From: CAZFDT01 sp964518335
GTDB lineage: Bacteria; Planctomycetota; Phycisphaerae; Phycisphaerales; Phycisphaeraceae
Direction: 5' to 3'
Length of the DNA: 21,429 nucleotides
Assembly (NCBI GenBank): GCA_964518335.1
Contig: CAZFDT010000085.1
Location: 1-21,429 of the forward strand
The notes under the pieces are model-generated. The model ran no database searches, was not told where the DNA came from, and was given only the letters and a program-made list of their open reading frames with translations. Each line of letters opens with the position of its first letter. Within the stretch, counting starts at the first letter, position 1. Both the position numbers and the translations under genes were made by a program. Of the stretch, positions 14,201 through 21,429 are shown one piece after another.

Positions 14201-14753
14201 TCCCCAGCGGCAGCAGCCAGCGCTGCAACGCCAAGGCCGCCGACGCGGGCGCCGCAACGATGACGGCCGCGGCGATCACCGTCGCCACCGCCGCCACCGA
14301 CAGCCAGCGCAGCGTCGCCGTGGGATCGAGCAGTCGCCGCAATGGCAGTCCGCGAACGCGCTGATCGGCGTCGCGCACGCTGGCCTGTGCCAAAGCCGCG
14401 GTGAGCTGAGGCCTGTCGTAGGCCTGGGGCGCAGCAGCGAACTCGACGCCGCTGGCCAAAACGTCCTTGAGCTGGGGATACAGCCGTTCCGCACGCAGGG
14501 CGACGGTGGCCAGGTCGGGCTGAAATCGCGCCGCCCAGACCAGTCGTCGGATCAGCCACCAGACGATCAGCGCTGCCGCTGTCGCCCCGATGGCCAACCG
14601 CAGGCCCCCCGGCAGGCGAAGCGCAAAATCGGTCAGACCTGCCGCCACCAGCAGCACGATCGTCGCCGCCAGGACCTGCGCCAGGCGCTGCGCGACGATC
14701 AGGTGTCGGGCCGTCCGCGCCAGCCCTTCGAGTTGTCGTATCAGCTCGTGCAT
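11277..14753 (-). CDS. Very large membrane-anchored coiled-coil protein (DUF4175-like)
   Basis: This is a 1158-residue protein with two N-terminal membrane helices (about 25-45 and 52-69) and a third at 149-168. A periplasmic beta-rich part follows (about 170-540), with several segments like bacterial Ig-type strands. The second half is an extended coiled coil very rich in Gln, Arg, Ala and Glu, ending in PVAELKLIRGTQEAIYQQTRALDG. The architecture resembles DUF4175-type proteins, but I cannot confirm the family. I use ATG 14753; the TTG two codons upstream is possible but no clear ribosome binding site supports either. A 58-base gap separates it from the upstream VWA gene. It may be a structural partner of the VWA proteins, reaching across the periplasm. 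It ends in an ATGA overlap with the next gene. Confidence 0.8.
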   Translation of the reverse strand: MHELIRQLEGLARTARHLIVAQRLAQVLAATIVLLVAAGLTDFALRLPGGLRLAIGATAAALIVWWLIRRLVWAARFQPDLATVALRAERLYPQLKDVLASGVEFAAAPQAYDRPQLTAALAQASVRDADQRVRGLPLRRLLDPTATLRWLSVAAVATVIAAAVIVAAPASAALALQRWLLPLGSAQWPKRTAIESLMRDSVWPTDTPLRIEAAVTEGYYVGMRAWVHFRVRTADGQVRGWQSLLMSDQAQRARAAGRGGRFERLIELGELGASTSRDAFTVELYMSAGDDQTATQPVLMVARPAVRSVMAGMTPPAYAVGLVPPQQVSLDEQTGPVATASALQGSTVTLEVTFNKPLPDLEASAAIPGISDSQPVMRSPEGLTRTFTLERTVQTPIHLVDEHGLSSVSDRLYRIEAVEDRPPAVALVDPVADESVLATAQVNVEAAGQDDVGIESLRLEVQSPLRDAATTAATLTTADVAVQEGRSPRLRLVHTLELAGLALQPGDEVTLTGIAQDVYAVDDRRHEPVRSSPRKLLIIDVATLVAQVRSELANVRQQAIRLEATQRQIMEQDAAVAAPGQQQLDRRINAQQQALRTLGQRLARNRLDEPALQQTMDRADQLLDQADRAASEAASSLQQSVAQESRAQARERLEEARAQQQQTRDALGELIALLDQGRDALTLQLQLRQMLTQQEQITDDTRRMLPQTAGQRPDDLPPQAQRELGELSDRQASLARQAEEMARQMQATADALQRQGDSDQDQAASQALREAAAIAQRQGLSPQMDRASQSTGENKLSDAGQQQLGAIDTMQQMMSALGSQEQKRQEMLRRRLAQLAELIRKLVEQQKVQLARLEQVPPGQALAGLDEGMSGLRRNTMSVEADARKAMETQAAADVIGKAVVEQAAAIAGLRGDQRADAELGERQSLAYLQEALTLVEQARHQAEQEMTDQQRHELEEAYRRLAAQQADIRQRTAVLTQVERMDRRQRADMVQLGHEEADLQIAAAELREKVEQTLVFLQAHRRIDESAARVARQLRAGQSDANVLFDQEMIQARLTAMAEALKDARRDEAFRDDDQSGGGGGGQPPQLIPPVAELKLIRGTQEAIYQQTRALDGILRATPDGPGLRNRLIDLSAQQRELSDLGSRLIEKVSNPMGGGE

Positions 14754-14811
14754 GACCAATGTCAGACCACGTTGATGATAGGCGGCACACGGCCCATCGA
14801 GATTCGGACGC

Positions 14812-17217
14812 TCACGCCAGGCGGATCATCTTGCGACCGACCCATTCGAACGTCAGCAGCAGCAGTACCAGACCCAGTGCGACGTACGAGTTCCACAACG
14901 GTTCCCGCTGATCGTCGGGCGTCTTGCGGGCGCGGTTGGGCACTAGGGCCTGCAGCCGCCCCAGGTCATTGATCGGCACAACCTCGCCCCCGGTCGCAGC
15001 CGCCAGGGCCGTCAGGCGATCGTGGTCGGGCTGGGTCTGTCGCAACTCGTCATCCGCGGAAAGCACCTCCACGGCGGCGGTCAACACTCGTTCATCCAGG
15101 AGCCCGTCGCCCGCTCGCAGATCGAAACGCCCCGGCTCGCGCGGCAGCCACGTCCCGCGATACACCTTGCGCCTCACCGCGCCGGGCAGACTCGACGCCT
15201 CCGCCGCGGACTCACTCACAGGCAGCAGCTCCAGCCGGTCCACTTCCTGAGCGTCCGCGCCTTCGCGCATCACCGTCACGCCGATGCGCGGCAGATCCCG
15301 CGACAGGACGTCGGGGTCCTCGACCGTCAGCTCGACGACCAGCGGCTGATCGACGCTGACGCGGCGGCTGGACGTAGCCAGTCGCACGCGGCCGGGGGAC
15401 AACTGCAGCCGGCTCCGGGCGAGCATACGCACGATCTGCACCCAGAACTGCTCGTGGAACAGCTCGCCTCGCCCGTAGCGCCATCGCCAGGTCTCGTCGG
15501 TGGCGATGTACGCCGATTGCCCCGCGCCGTAGCGCAGCAGCACCATCAGGGGCAGGTCGCGCAGGCTCGTGATCTCGCCCGCCGGTCGCGCCATCGCCAG
15601 CACCTCGGCGGCCTGCTTGAGCTCGTCCATCGACTGGGCCCACTGCAACGGCGACAGCGACAGCGGCCAGCCCGGCGGGCCCGGGTCGGCGGGATCGGAC
15701 AAGCGCATGATGCTCAGCCCCTCGGCCAGAGGAGACGGTTGCACGATCAGGCCCACCGACGACGCCGACGCGCGGTCCACCGCACCGGGCCTGCGCATCG
15801 GCAGCAGGTCGGCCAGGGGCGTGCCCTCGTATGTGCGCGGCATGTCCCGAGGCCCGCCAATCCACAACACGCCCGCGCCCCGGCTGGCAACCTGGTCGCG
15901 GATCAGGGTGATCTGCTCCGGACTGAAATACGCCGGCGGCACGTCGCCGATCACGATCACGTCGTATGGCTCAAATTCCTCACCTGTGTTGGGCAGCCGC
16001 GTTAGCGGCAGATCGCCTTCCTGCGCAAACTCCCTGTCGGCGCTGAGCAGCATCACGCTGCTCTGAATGCTCTCCTCGCGCTTGAGCATGGTCACGAGAT
16101 AGCGATATTCCCAGCGGGGATAGCCCTCGACGTAGAGCACGCGGATCGGCCGGTCGATCATCTCGATCGCCAGGGACCGGGTGTTGTTGCTCTTGACCAG
16201 CTCGCGCTGCGTCACCGCCGCTCCGCCCGGGGCACGATGCTCGATCTCGACGGTCCACGTGGCGGGTCCGACCGCCTCGCTTCGAGCCGTGAGCTGAACC
16301 GACTCGCGGCCGGGCTCGGGGGCCTGCTTCTCATCGAGCACGGCCCCGGTGGCGTCGTCGATCAGGCGCACCACGATGCTCGACTCGCCCAGCCCGCTTG
16401 TGTCGCCCTGCGCTTCCATCCAGACGGTGACGGGCACGGCATCCTTCACGAACGCGCGCTCCGGCGCGTCGATCTGCGCGATGGCCAGATCCAGCGGTGC
16501 GATGTCGGCGCCCAGCGGAACGGCGAACACGCTCACCGCCTGTTGCTGCAGTCTCCGCACCAGGTCGCCGCCGGTCGCCTGCGGGCTGCGGCCATCGGTG
16601 AACAACACGATGCCGCTGATCGGCCGTCCGGCGGCCGCCTGCAGGGCCTGCTCGATGGCGGTGCGGATCGCCGTGCGCTGCCCCGACGCCTGCGGCCACT
16701 GCAACGGCGCATCGCCCAGCGCGAACGTGTCGCCCGCAAAACCCAGCCAGTGCAGGCGCCGGCCCCGCGCCAGGCCCTCGTCGCCGAACACGGCCTCCTG
16801 CACCGCCAGTTGCGCCCGCAGCATCGCGTCGCGGCTGATCGGCCCCGCATCATTGTCAGGCGCCGGCGGCGACTGCATATCCTCAATCGCCATCGACGCG
16901 CTGCGATCGACCAGCATCAGGAGCCAGTCCTCCTCCACCTTCTCGCTCGAGCGCACGAGCATCGGTCCGGCCAGCAAGGCCACCAACAGGAGCAGCAGCA
17001 GCGTGCGATTGAGCGCCAGCGCCAAGCGCACGGGCTGCGACCCCAGCAGTCGCCGGTACGCCACCGCCGCCACGATCGCCACCGCCAGCGCGATCAATGC
17101 CCAGACCCACGTCGGCAGAGCGTATCGCCATCCGAGGCTCGTGCCCGACTGGGCAAAGCTCAGCTCCTGCAGTCCGAACGCGCGATCAAGCCAGGATGTC
17201 GTCAAGGTCCAGGTCAT
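14812..17217 (-). CDS. VWA and glutamine-amidotransferase-like membrane protein, 801 residues
   Basis: Domain order: two N-terminal membrane helices (about 36-53 and 65-84); a von Willebrand A domain with an intact MIDAS motif DRSAS (D104, S106, S108) and TDG at 207-209; a beta-rich linker; a class I glutamine-amidotransferase-like Rossmann domain (about 356-475, RVLYVEGYPRWEYRYL to GVLWIGGPRDM); a further beta region; and a C-terminal membrane helix (about 775-795). The amidotransferase-like domain has Ile-Gly-Gly where active enzymes have a nucleophilic Cys, so it is probably non-catalytic. The VWA domain should face the periplasm and bind a partner through a metal ion. ATG 17217 lies 6 bases after the stop of the BatA-like gene, so both are in one transcript. 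Proteins of this build usually accompany MoxR and BatA genes in planctomycetes. Confidence 0.88.
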   Translation of the reverse strand: MTWTLTTSWLDRAFGLQELSFAQSGTSLGWRYALPTWVWALIALAVAIVAAVAYRRLLGSQPVRLALALNRTLLLLLLVALLAGPMLVRSSEKVEEDWLLMLVDRSASMAIEDMQSPPAPDNDAGPISRDAMLRAQLAVQEAVFGDEGLARGRRLHWLGFAGDTFALGDAPLQWPQASGQRTAIRTAIEQALQAAAGRPISGIVLFTDGRSPQATGGDLVRRLQQQAVSVFAVPLGADIAPLDLAIAQIDAPERAFVKDAVPVTVWMEAQGDTSGLGESSIVVRLIDDATGAVLDEKQAPEPGRESVQLTARSEAVGPATWTVEIEHRAPGGAAVTQRELVKSNNTRSLAIEMIDRPIRVLYVEGYPRWEYRYLVTMLKREESIQSSVMLLSADREFAQEGDLPLTRLPNTGEEFEPYDVIVIGDVPPAYFSPEQITLIRDQVASRGAGVLWIGGPRDMPRTYEGTPLADLLPMRRPGAVDRASASSVGLIVQPSPLAEGLSIMRLSDPADPGPPGWPLSLSPLQWAQSMDELKQAAEVLAMARPAGEITSLRDLPLMVLLRYGAGQSAYIATDETWRWRYGRGELFHEQFWVQIVRMLARSRLQLSPGRVRLATSSRRVSVDQPLVVELTVEDPDVLSRDLPRIGVTVMREGADAQEVDRLELLPVSESAAEASSLPGAVRRKVYRGTWLPREPGRFDLRAGDGLLDERVLTAAVEVLSADDELRQTQPDHDRLTALAAATGGEVVPINDLGRLQALVPNRARKTPDDQREPLWNSYVALGLVLLLLTFEWVGRKMIRLA

Positions 17218-17223
17218 GGCAGA

Positions 17224-19560
17224 TCATGCGGCGCGTTGCCGTTCGTCACCGGGCGCCGTCGCCGCCGCGATCGCGCGGCGGAGCATGCCGGCGGCGCCGA
17301 CGGCGCCGGACAACGCCGTGCCCTGGTCGGCGTGGCTGAAACGCCGCGCCAGCAGCGTCTCCAGCAGCGCCAGCCCCAGCACAACCCACAGCAACGTCCA
17401 GCCGATATCCGTCGCCTGCCGCTGCACCACGAGCGCCGCGGTGGGATCGTTGGGATTGAGAAACGTCCATTCCCCCATGCCCGACAACCATTCACCAAGG
17501 CGTGCAGCGTCCATCGCCCGTGTGTCGGCGGCGTCCGCATCCACGTTCACGGCCAGCTTGCGACCGGCGGACTCAGGCATCGCCCGCCACACGCCGGGTT
17601 CCTCGATCGGCTCGACGACGCTCATGCCCGCGCCCACAGCGCTCAGCGCGATCCGTTCGGCGCCGCCGGTGCGCACAAGCTCCTGCGCTCCAGCCCAGCG
17701 CCGGCCCAGCGCCGGGGCCGTGCCTGTTGTCACCGCCCGGCGGCGCGACGCCTCCAGCGACCCACCCAGCACGCTTCGCAAGGTTTCGTGCAACAGCGGC
17801 ACAAACAGCGGCTTGGTCGGCAGGTTCGTCCACGCCACGTCCGGCGCGCTGGCCAAAAGGAGAAGCTTGCCCTCGCCGACGTCCGCTGCAGTGAGCCACG
17901 GGCCCTGGGGCAGCGCCAGCCAGATCCGGTCCTGACCTTCGCGCACGCTCAACGCCAGCCGCTTGTTCACGCGCACCGGGCGCAGCAGATCGACCCAATC
18001 CGCCGAGAGCAGGGCCAGCGGCTCGGGCACGGGGGCGTTGACATCGAGCTGCCACGGTGGGGCATCGTCGTCGCCGGGCGTCTGCGGCTCCAATCCGATC
18101 TGCCACGACAGATCGAAGGCTGACGTGAGCGCCTGGCCCCACACCGACGCGCCGTCGCCGGCGGGCGCAAAGACCCACACCAGCCCGCCCGACTCGGCGA
18201 TCTTGCGCAGCTCGCCCCAGCCCTCGGCCGAGAGCTGGTCCGGTCGGGTCACCAACGCCGCGTCGAGCGGCGTCGGCGGCAGTTGCTGCGTGTTGAGTGC
18301 GTCGGGGGCGACATCGAGCAACTCGATGACGCCGTTGCGCGACGCGGGCGCCAGCGCCAGGGCCAGCCATTGACGAGGGGTAAATCCACTGGCGGCGGCG
18401 GGCGATGCGGCATCGCCGACGGCGGCGACGGCGATGCGGCGACGAAGCTCGACCACCGCGAACCGCGTGTCGTCCTCGGCCAGGGCGTCGCCTGTCGCAC
18501 CGCCGATGAGGCGCGCGACGATCGCGGCGGCGTCGGGCTGCTGGCCGGCGGCGTCAGAACGAAAACTCAGAGGCAGCTCGACGTTGAGTGTTGCAGTGGT
18601 CTGACCGGCGGACCAGCGCACATCGCGGCGCAAAGGTTCGCCGGCGGGGCGGCCGTCGTCACTGACCATCACAATCTCGATGGGTGTGACGGTCGCGGCG
18701 GCGTCGGGATCAAAGCGGCGAAGCTGCAGTTCAATGGCGGCGCTGGCGGGCGCACCGCCTTCCATGAGCACCATGCCGCGGCGAGGCGTGGCGGCGGCGA
18801 TCTGCACGTTGGCGGCGCCCACCATCGGCGGTGCGATCGCCAGTCTGGTACGTGTCCCCAGCGTCCGCAGCGCCGCCGGAACGCCGCCGGCCAACTCATC
18901 ATCATGGACCGTCGATCGCGACAGATCGCTGAGCACCACGACGAAGACGCGATCGGGCGGTGCGTCTTCACGCTCGATCGAGTCGCGAACCAACGCCAGC
19001 GACGCCGGCAGATCGGTGCGGGTGTAACGCGGCTGCATCGTCTCGATGTGCCGGCGGGCCGCCGCCACGTCGAGCGTGGGCGGCGTGAGCTGGGCCTTCA
19101 CCGGCAAGGCGGCGCAAACCACGGCCACGCGATCGCCCCCGCCAAGTGAGTCGAGCATGGTCAGCGCTGTCTTGCGCAGCTCATCAAACCGTGTGACATC
19201 CGGCCCCGCCGCGGCGCGACTCGTCAGGGCGTCGTCGAGCACGAGATACACGTGGCGTCCCGAGGCGTCCATGCCGCCCGCCAGCCGCCCGGCGCAGCCG
19301 CTGAGCACCGGCCCCGCCAGGGCCAGGCCCAGGGTCAACAGCAGCAGGCATCGCACCGCCAGCAGGATGATCTGTTCGAGCTGCAGCCGGCGGCGATGCT
19401 TGCGAAACGCCTCCATGAGAAATCGCATCGCGCCCCAAGGCTCGCGCTTGCGGCGGAAGCGTGAGAGCAGATGGATAAGGATCGGCACGCCCATCGCGGC
19501 GGCGCCGGCGATCGCCAGACCGGAGGTGAACGCGAGCGTGATGGGCGGTGCGTACATCAT
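17224..19560 (-). CDS. BatA-like aerotolerance-regulator N-terminal and VWA-like protein, 778 residues
   Basis: The N-terminus carries the BatA signature: a first helix, then GVPILIHLLSRFRRKR and PWGAMRFLMEA (about 24-51), then a second helix (about 63-82) ending in LALAGPVL. A VWA-like domain follows, but its metal site is degenerate: D109, A111 and T113 stand in place of D-x-S-x-S. The middle is beta-rich, and a helix near the C-terminus (IGWTLLWVVLGLALLETLL) anchors the chain again. Two adjacent ATG codons (19560, 19557) are possible starts; the ribosome binding site is weak, and a strong hairpin lies just upstream. The protein probably works with the MoxR ATPase and DUF58 protein encoded before it. 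The molecular task of Bat-type proteins is not settled. Confidence 0.87.
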   Translation of the reverse strand: MMYAPPITLAFTSGLAIAGAAAMGVPILIHLLSRFRRKREPWGAMRFLMEAFRKHRRRLQLEQIILLAVRCLLLLTLGLALAGPVLSGCAGRLAGGMDASGRHVYLVLDDALTSRAAAGPDVTRFDELRKTALTMLDSLGGGDRVAVVCAALPVKAQLTPPTLDVAAARRHIETMQPRYTRTDLPASLALVRDSIEREDAPPDRVFVVVLSDLSRSTVHDDELAGGVPAALRTLGTRTRLAIAPPMVGAANVQIAAATPRRGMVLMEGGAPASAAIELQLRRFDPDAAATVTPIEIVMVSDDGRPAGEPLRRDVRWSAGQTTATLNVELPLSFRSDAAGQQPDAAAIVARLIGGATGDALAEDDTRFAVVELRRRIAVAAVGDAASPAAASGFTPRQWLALALAPASRNGVIELLDVAPDALNTQQLPPTPLDAALVTRPDQLSAEGWGELRKIAESGGLVWVFAPAGDGASVWGQALTSAFDLSWQIGLEPQTPGDDDAPPWQLDVNAPVPEPLALLSADWVDLLRPVRVNKRLALSVREGQDRIWLALPQGPWLTAADVGEGKLLLLASAPDVAWTNLPTKPLFVPLLHETLRSVLGGSLEASRRRAVTTGTAPALGRRWAGAQELVRTGGAERIALSAVGAGMSVVEPIEEPGVWRAMPESAGRKLAVNVDADAADTRAMDAARLGEWLSGMGEWTFLNPNDPTAALVVQRQATDIGWTLLWVVLGLALLETLLARRFSHADQGTALSGAVGAAGMLRRAIAAATAPGDERQRAA

Positions 19561-19571
19561 CAGTGGTCCAT

Positions 19572-19600
19572 TTAGCCCCCCGTCATTGACGGGGGGCTAA
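19572..19600. repeat. Near-perfect palindrome between the DUF58 and BatA-like genes (REP-like hairpin)
   Basis: ttagccccccgtca (19572-19585) and tgacggggggctaa (19587-19600) are perfect inverted arms of 14 bp around one base. The hairpin fills most of the 48-base gap between the two genes. No T-run follows on either strand, so it is not a standard terminator. It may be a REP-like element affecting mRNA stability or the ratio of upstream to downstream proteins. Confidence 0.8.
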
Positions 19601-19608
19601 GTGCAGCG

Positions 19609-20595
19609 TCACTTGCCTTTCGATAGCCGGGCGGAGCGCTTGGCCAGAAAATGGCTCAGCGGCGGGCCCAGGGACTGACTGCTGTCGAGCAACAGGTGGT
19701 CGAAGCGAAAACGCCGGGCGAGTTCCTCGACGCCGCGCAGATGCTGCCGCAGCGCATCCATATAGGCCTTACGCAGGGCGTGCGGGTCCAGTTGCAGGCG
19801 ACCTTCGCCCTCGAGCCCGATGAACTCGCTGGGCGAGCGGAAGGGGAACTCCAGCTCGGCGTGGTCGAGCACCTGCAGAATGATGACGTCGTGTCGGCGA
19901 TGGTGCAGTCGGGCCAGCCCGCGCTCCAGCGCCTCGAGTGCGTCGAATAGATCGCTGATGATGACGATGAGCGAGCGTTGCGTCGTGCGGGCATTGACCT
20001 GTTCGAAGAGGGTGGCCAGATCCGTCTTGCGGCCCAGGGGTTGGCCGTGCTCATCGACGCCGCCGCGGGCTTCGGCGGGATCAACCGGTTCGCCGGCGAG
20101 CACTTCGACGACGGAACGCCAGTGGTCCTGGGCGTTGCTCATGCGTGTGGCATTGCGCAGCTTGTCATCGAAGAGCACCACGCCCACGCGGTCCTGCTGC
20201 CGCAGCGCCAGATACGCCATCGCCGCGGCGAGCGACGCGGCATGGTCATACTTGCGCCAACCCCGGGAGTTCTGGCTGATTTCCGATGCGTATGCCATCG
20301 ACCCCGAACCGTCCACCAGCAGCACCAGGTCGAGATTGGTTTCTTTCTGATACTGCTTGAGGTAGAGCTTGTCGGTGCGGGCATACACCTTCCAGTCGAG
20401 GAAGCGGATGTCGTCACCCGGTGCGTACTGGCGGTGCTGGGCGAACTCGACGCTGAAGCCCTGATAGGGCGAGCGATGCATCCCCGTCATCAGACCTTCG
20501 ACGATCCAGCGTGCCCGCAGTTCGATCGGGCGGATCGCCGCGAGCGTCGCAGGGTCGAGATAGTGATGCATGGCCGATTGCGTTGCCGCCGTCAT
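19609..20595 (-). CDS. DUF58 protein with VWA-type metal site
   Basis: This 328-residue, probably cytosolic protein is the usual companion of MoxR ATPases. The family signature is YAPGDDIRFLDWKVYARTDK, followed by LYLKQYQKET (residues 57-86). Next come VLLVDGSGSM with a MIDAS-type triad D95, S97, S99, then LDLVLL and IVIISDLFD strands of a VWA-like fold. It has no membrane helices. I use ATG 20595 because GGGAGA lies 6 bases upstream on the coding strand; the GTG at 20622 is less well supported. It starts 37 bases after the stop of the moxR-like gene. The family is known to accompany MoxR but its biochemical role is poorly defined. Confidence 0.92.
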   Translation of the reverse strand: MTAATQSAMHHYLDPATLAAIRPIELRARWIVEGLMTGMHRSPYQGFSVEFAQHRQYAPGDDIRFLDWKVYARTDKLYLKQYQKETNLDLVLLVDGSGSMAYASEISQNSRGWRKYDHAASLAAAMAYLALRQQDRVGVVLFDDKLRNATRMSNAQDHWRSVVEVLAGEPVDPAEARGGVDEHGQPLGRKTDLATLFEQVNARTTQRSLIVIISDLFDALEALERGLARLHHRRHDVIILQVLDHAELEFPFRSPSEFIGLEGEGRLQLDPHALRKAYMDALRQHLRGVEELARRFRFDHLLLDSSQSLGPPLSHFLAKRSARLSKGK

Positions 20596-20632
20596 CACGG
20601 TTCTCCCATACGACTCGACCACGACAGGTCTC

Positions 20633-21429
<797 letters not shown>

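Noticed and set aside
12891..14972. A 693-codon plus-strand open frame
   Set aside because: It lies antisense to the large coiled-coil gene and crosses the boundary to the next gene; its composition is Arg/Gly/His-rich without motifs.
16237..18123. A 628-codon plus-strand open frame
   Set aside because: It is antisense to parts of two well-supported membrane VWA-type genes and has no recognisable domain.

Overview
The window is high-GC bacterial DNA that most resembles Planctomycetota, probably a Phycisphaerae-like lineage. This is inferred from gene content: a long co-directional series of a MoxR ATPase, a DUF58 protein, BatA-like and VWA membrane proteins, a very large coiled-coil membrane protein and a secreted squalene-cyclase-like repeat protein is a typical planctomycete arrangement. 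No rRNA, tRNA, CRISPR array, transposase or phage gene was seen.

Layout. (1) 2-800, plus strand: the C-terminal part of an HNH endonuclease cut by the window edge, then a small unrecognised acidic, Trp-rich protein with a strong ribosome binding site. A good intrinsic terminator follows at 948-984. (2) 985-1525: no convincing gene. It holds several different tandem repeat tracts, nearly all with a 7-bp period, then a strongly structured stretch with partial similarity to a cobalamin riboswitch, then a sigma70-like promoter almost abutting the next start codon. (3) 1526-8216, plus strand: a heavy-metal efflux operon with a small secreted Cys protein, a TolC/CzcC-like outer-membrane lipoprotein, a CzcB/CusB-like adaptor with a His-rich and Cys-rich N-terminal extension, and a CzcA-type RND pump. 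The pump's proton-relay motif (DFGIIID...E) is of the divalent-cation type rather than the Cu/Ag type. (4) 8247-21429, minus strand, convergent with the efflux operon: eight genes in the order moxR-like (cut by the window edge), DUF58, BatA-like, VWA/glutamine-amidotransferase-like, 1158-residue coiled-coil membrane protein, 247-residue Gln/Gly-rich secreted protein, squalene-cyclase-like secreted protein, 404-residue secreted protein with an NPCBM-like end. The last four are chained by ATGA start-stop overlaps.

Working model. In region 3 metal ions are bound in the periplasm by the Cys protein and adaptor extension, then exported through the RND-adaptor-TolC tripartite pump. In region 4 a MoxR ATPase probably acts with membrane-anchored VWA proteins on envelope or secreted clients; the four downstream genes encode membrane or exported partners. 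The function of that second system is unknown. The most unusual sequence-level signal is the family of 7- and 8-bp tandem repeats. They fill the intergenic region and also appear inside coding sequence, where they build part of a signal peptide.
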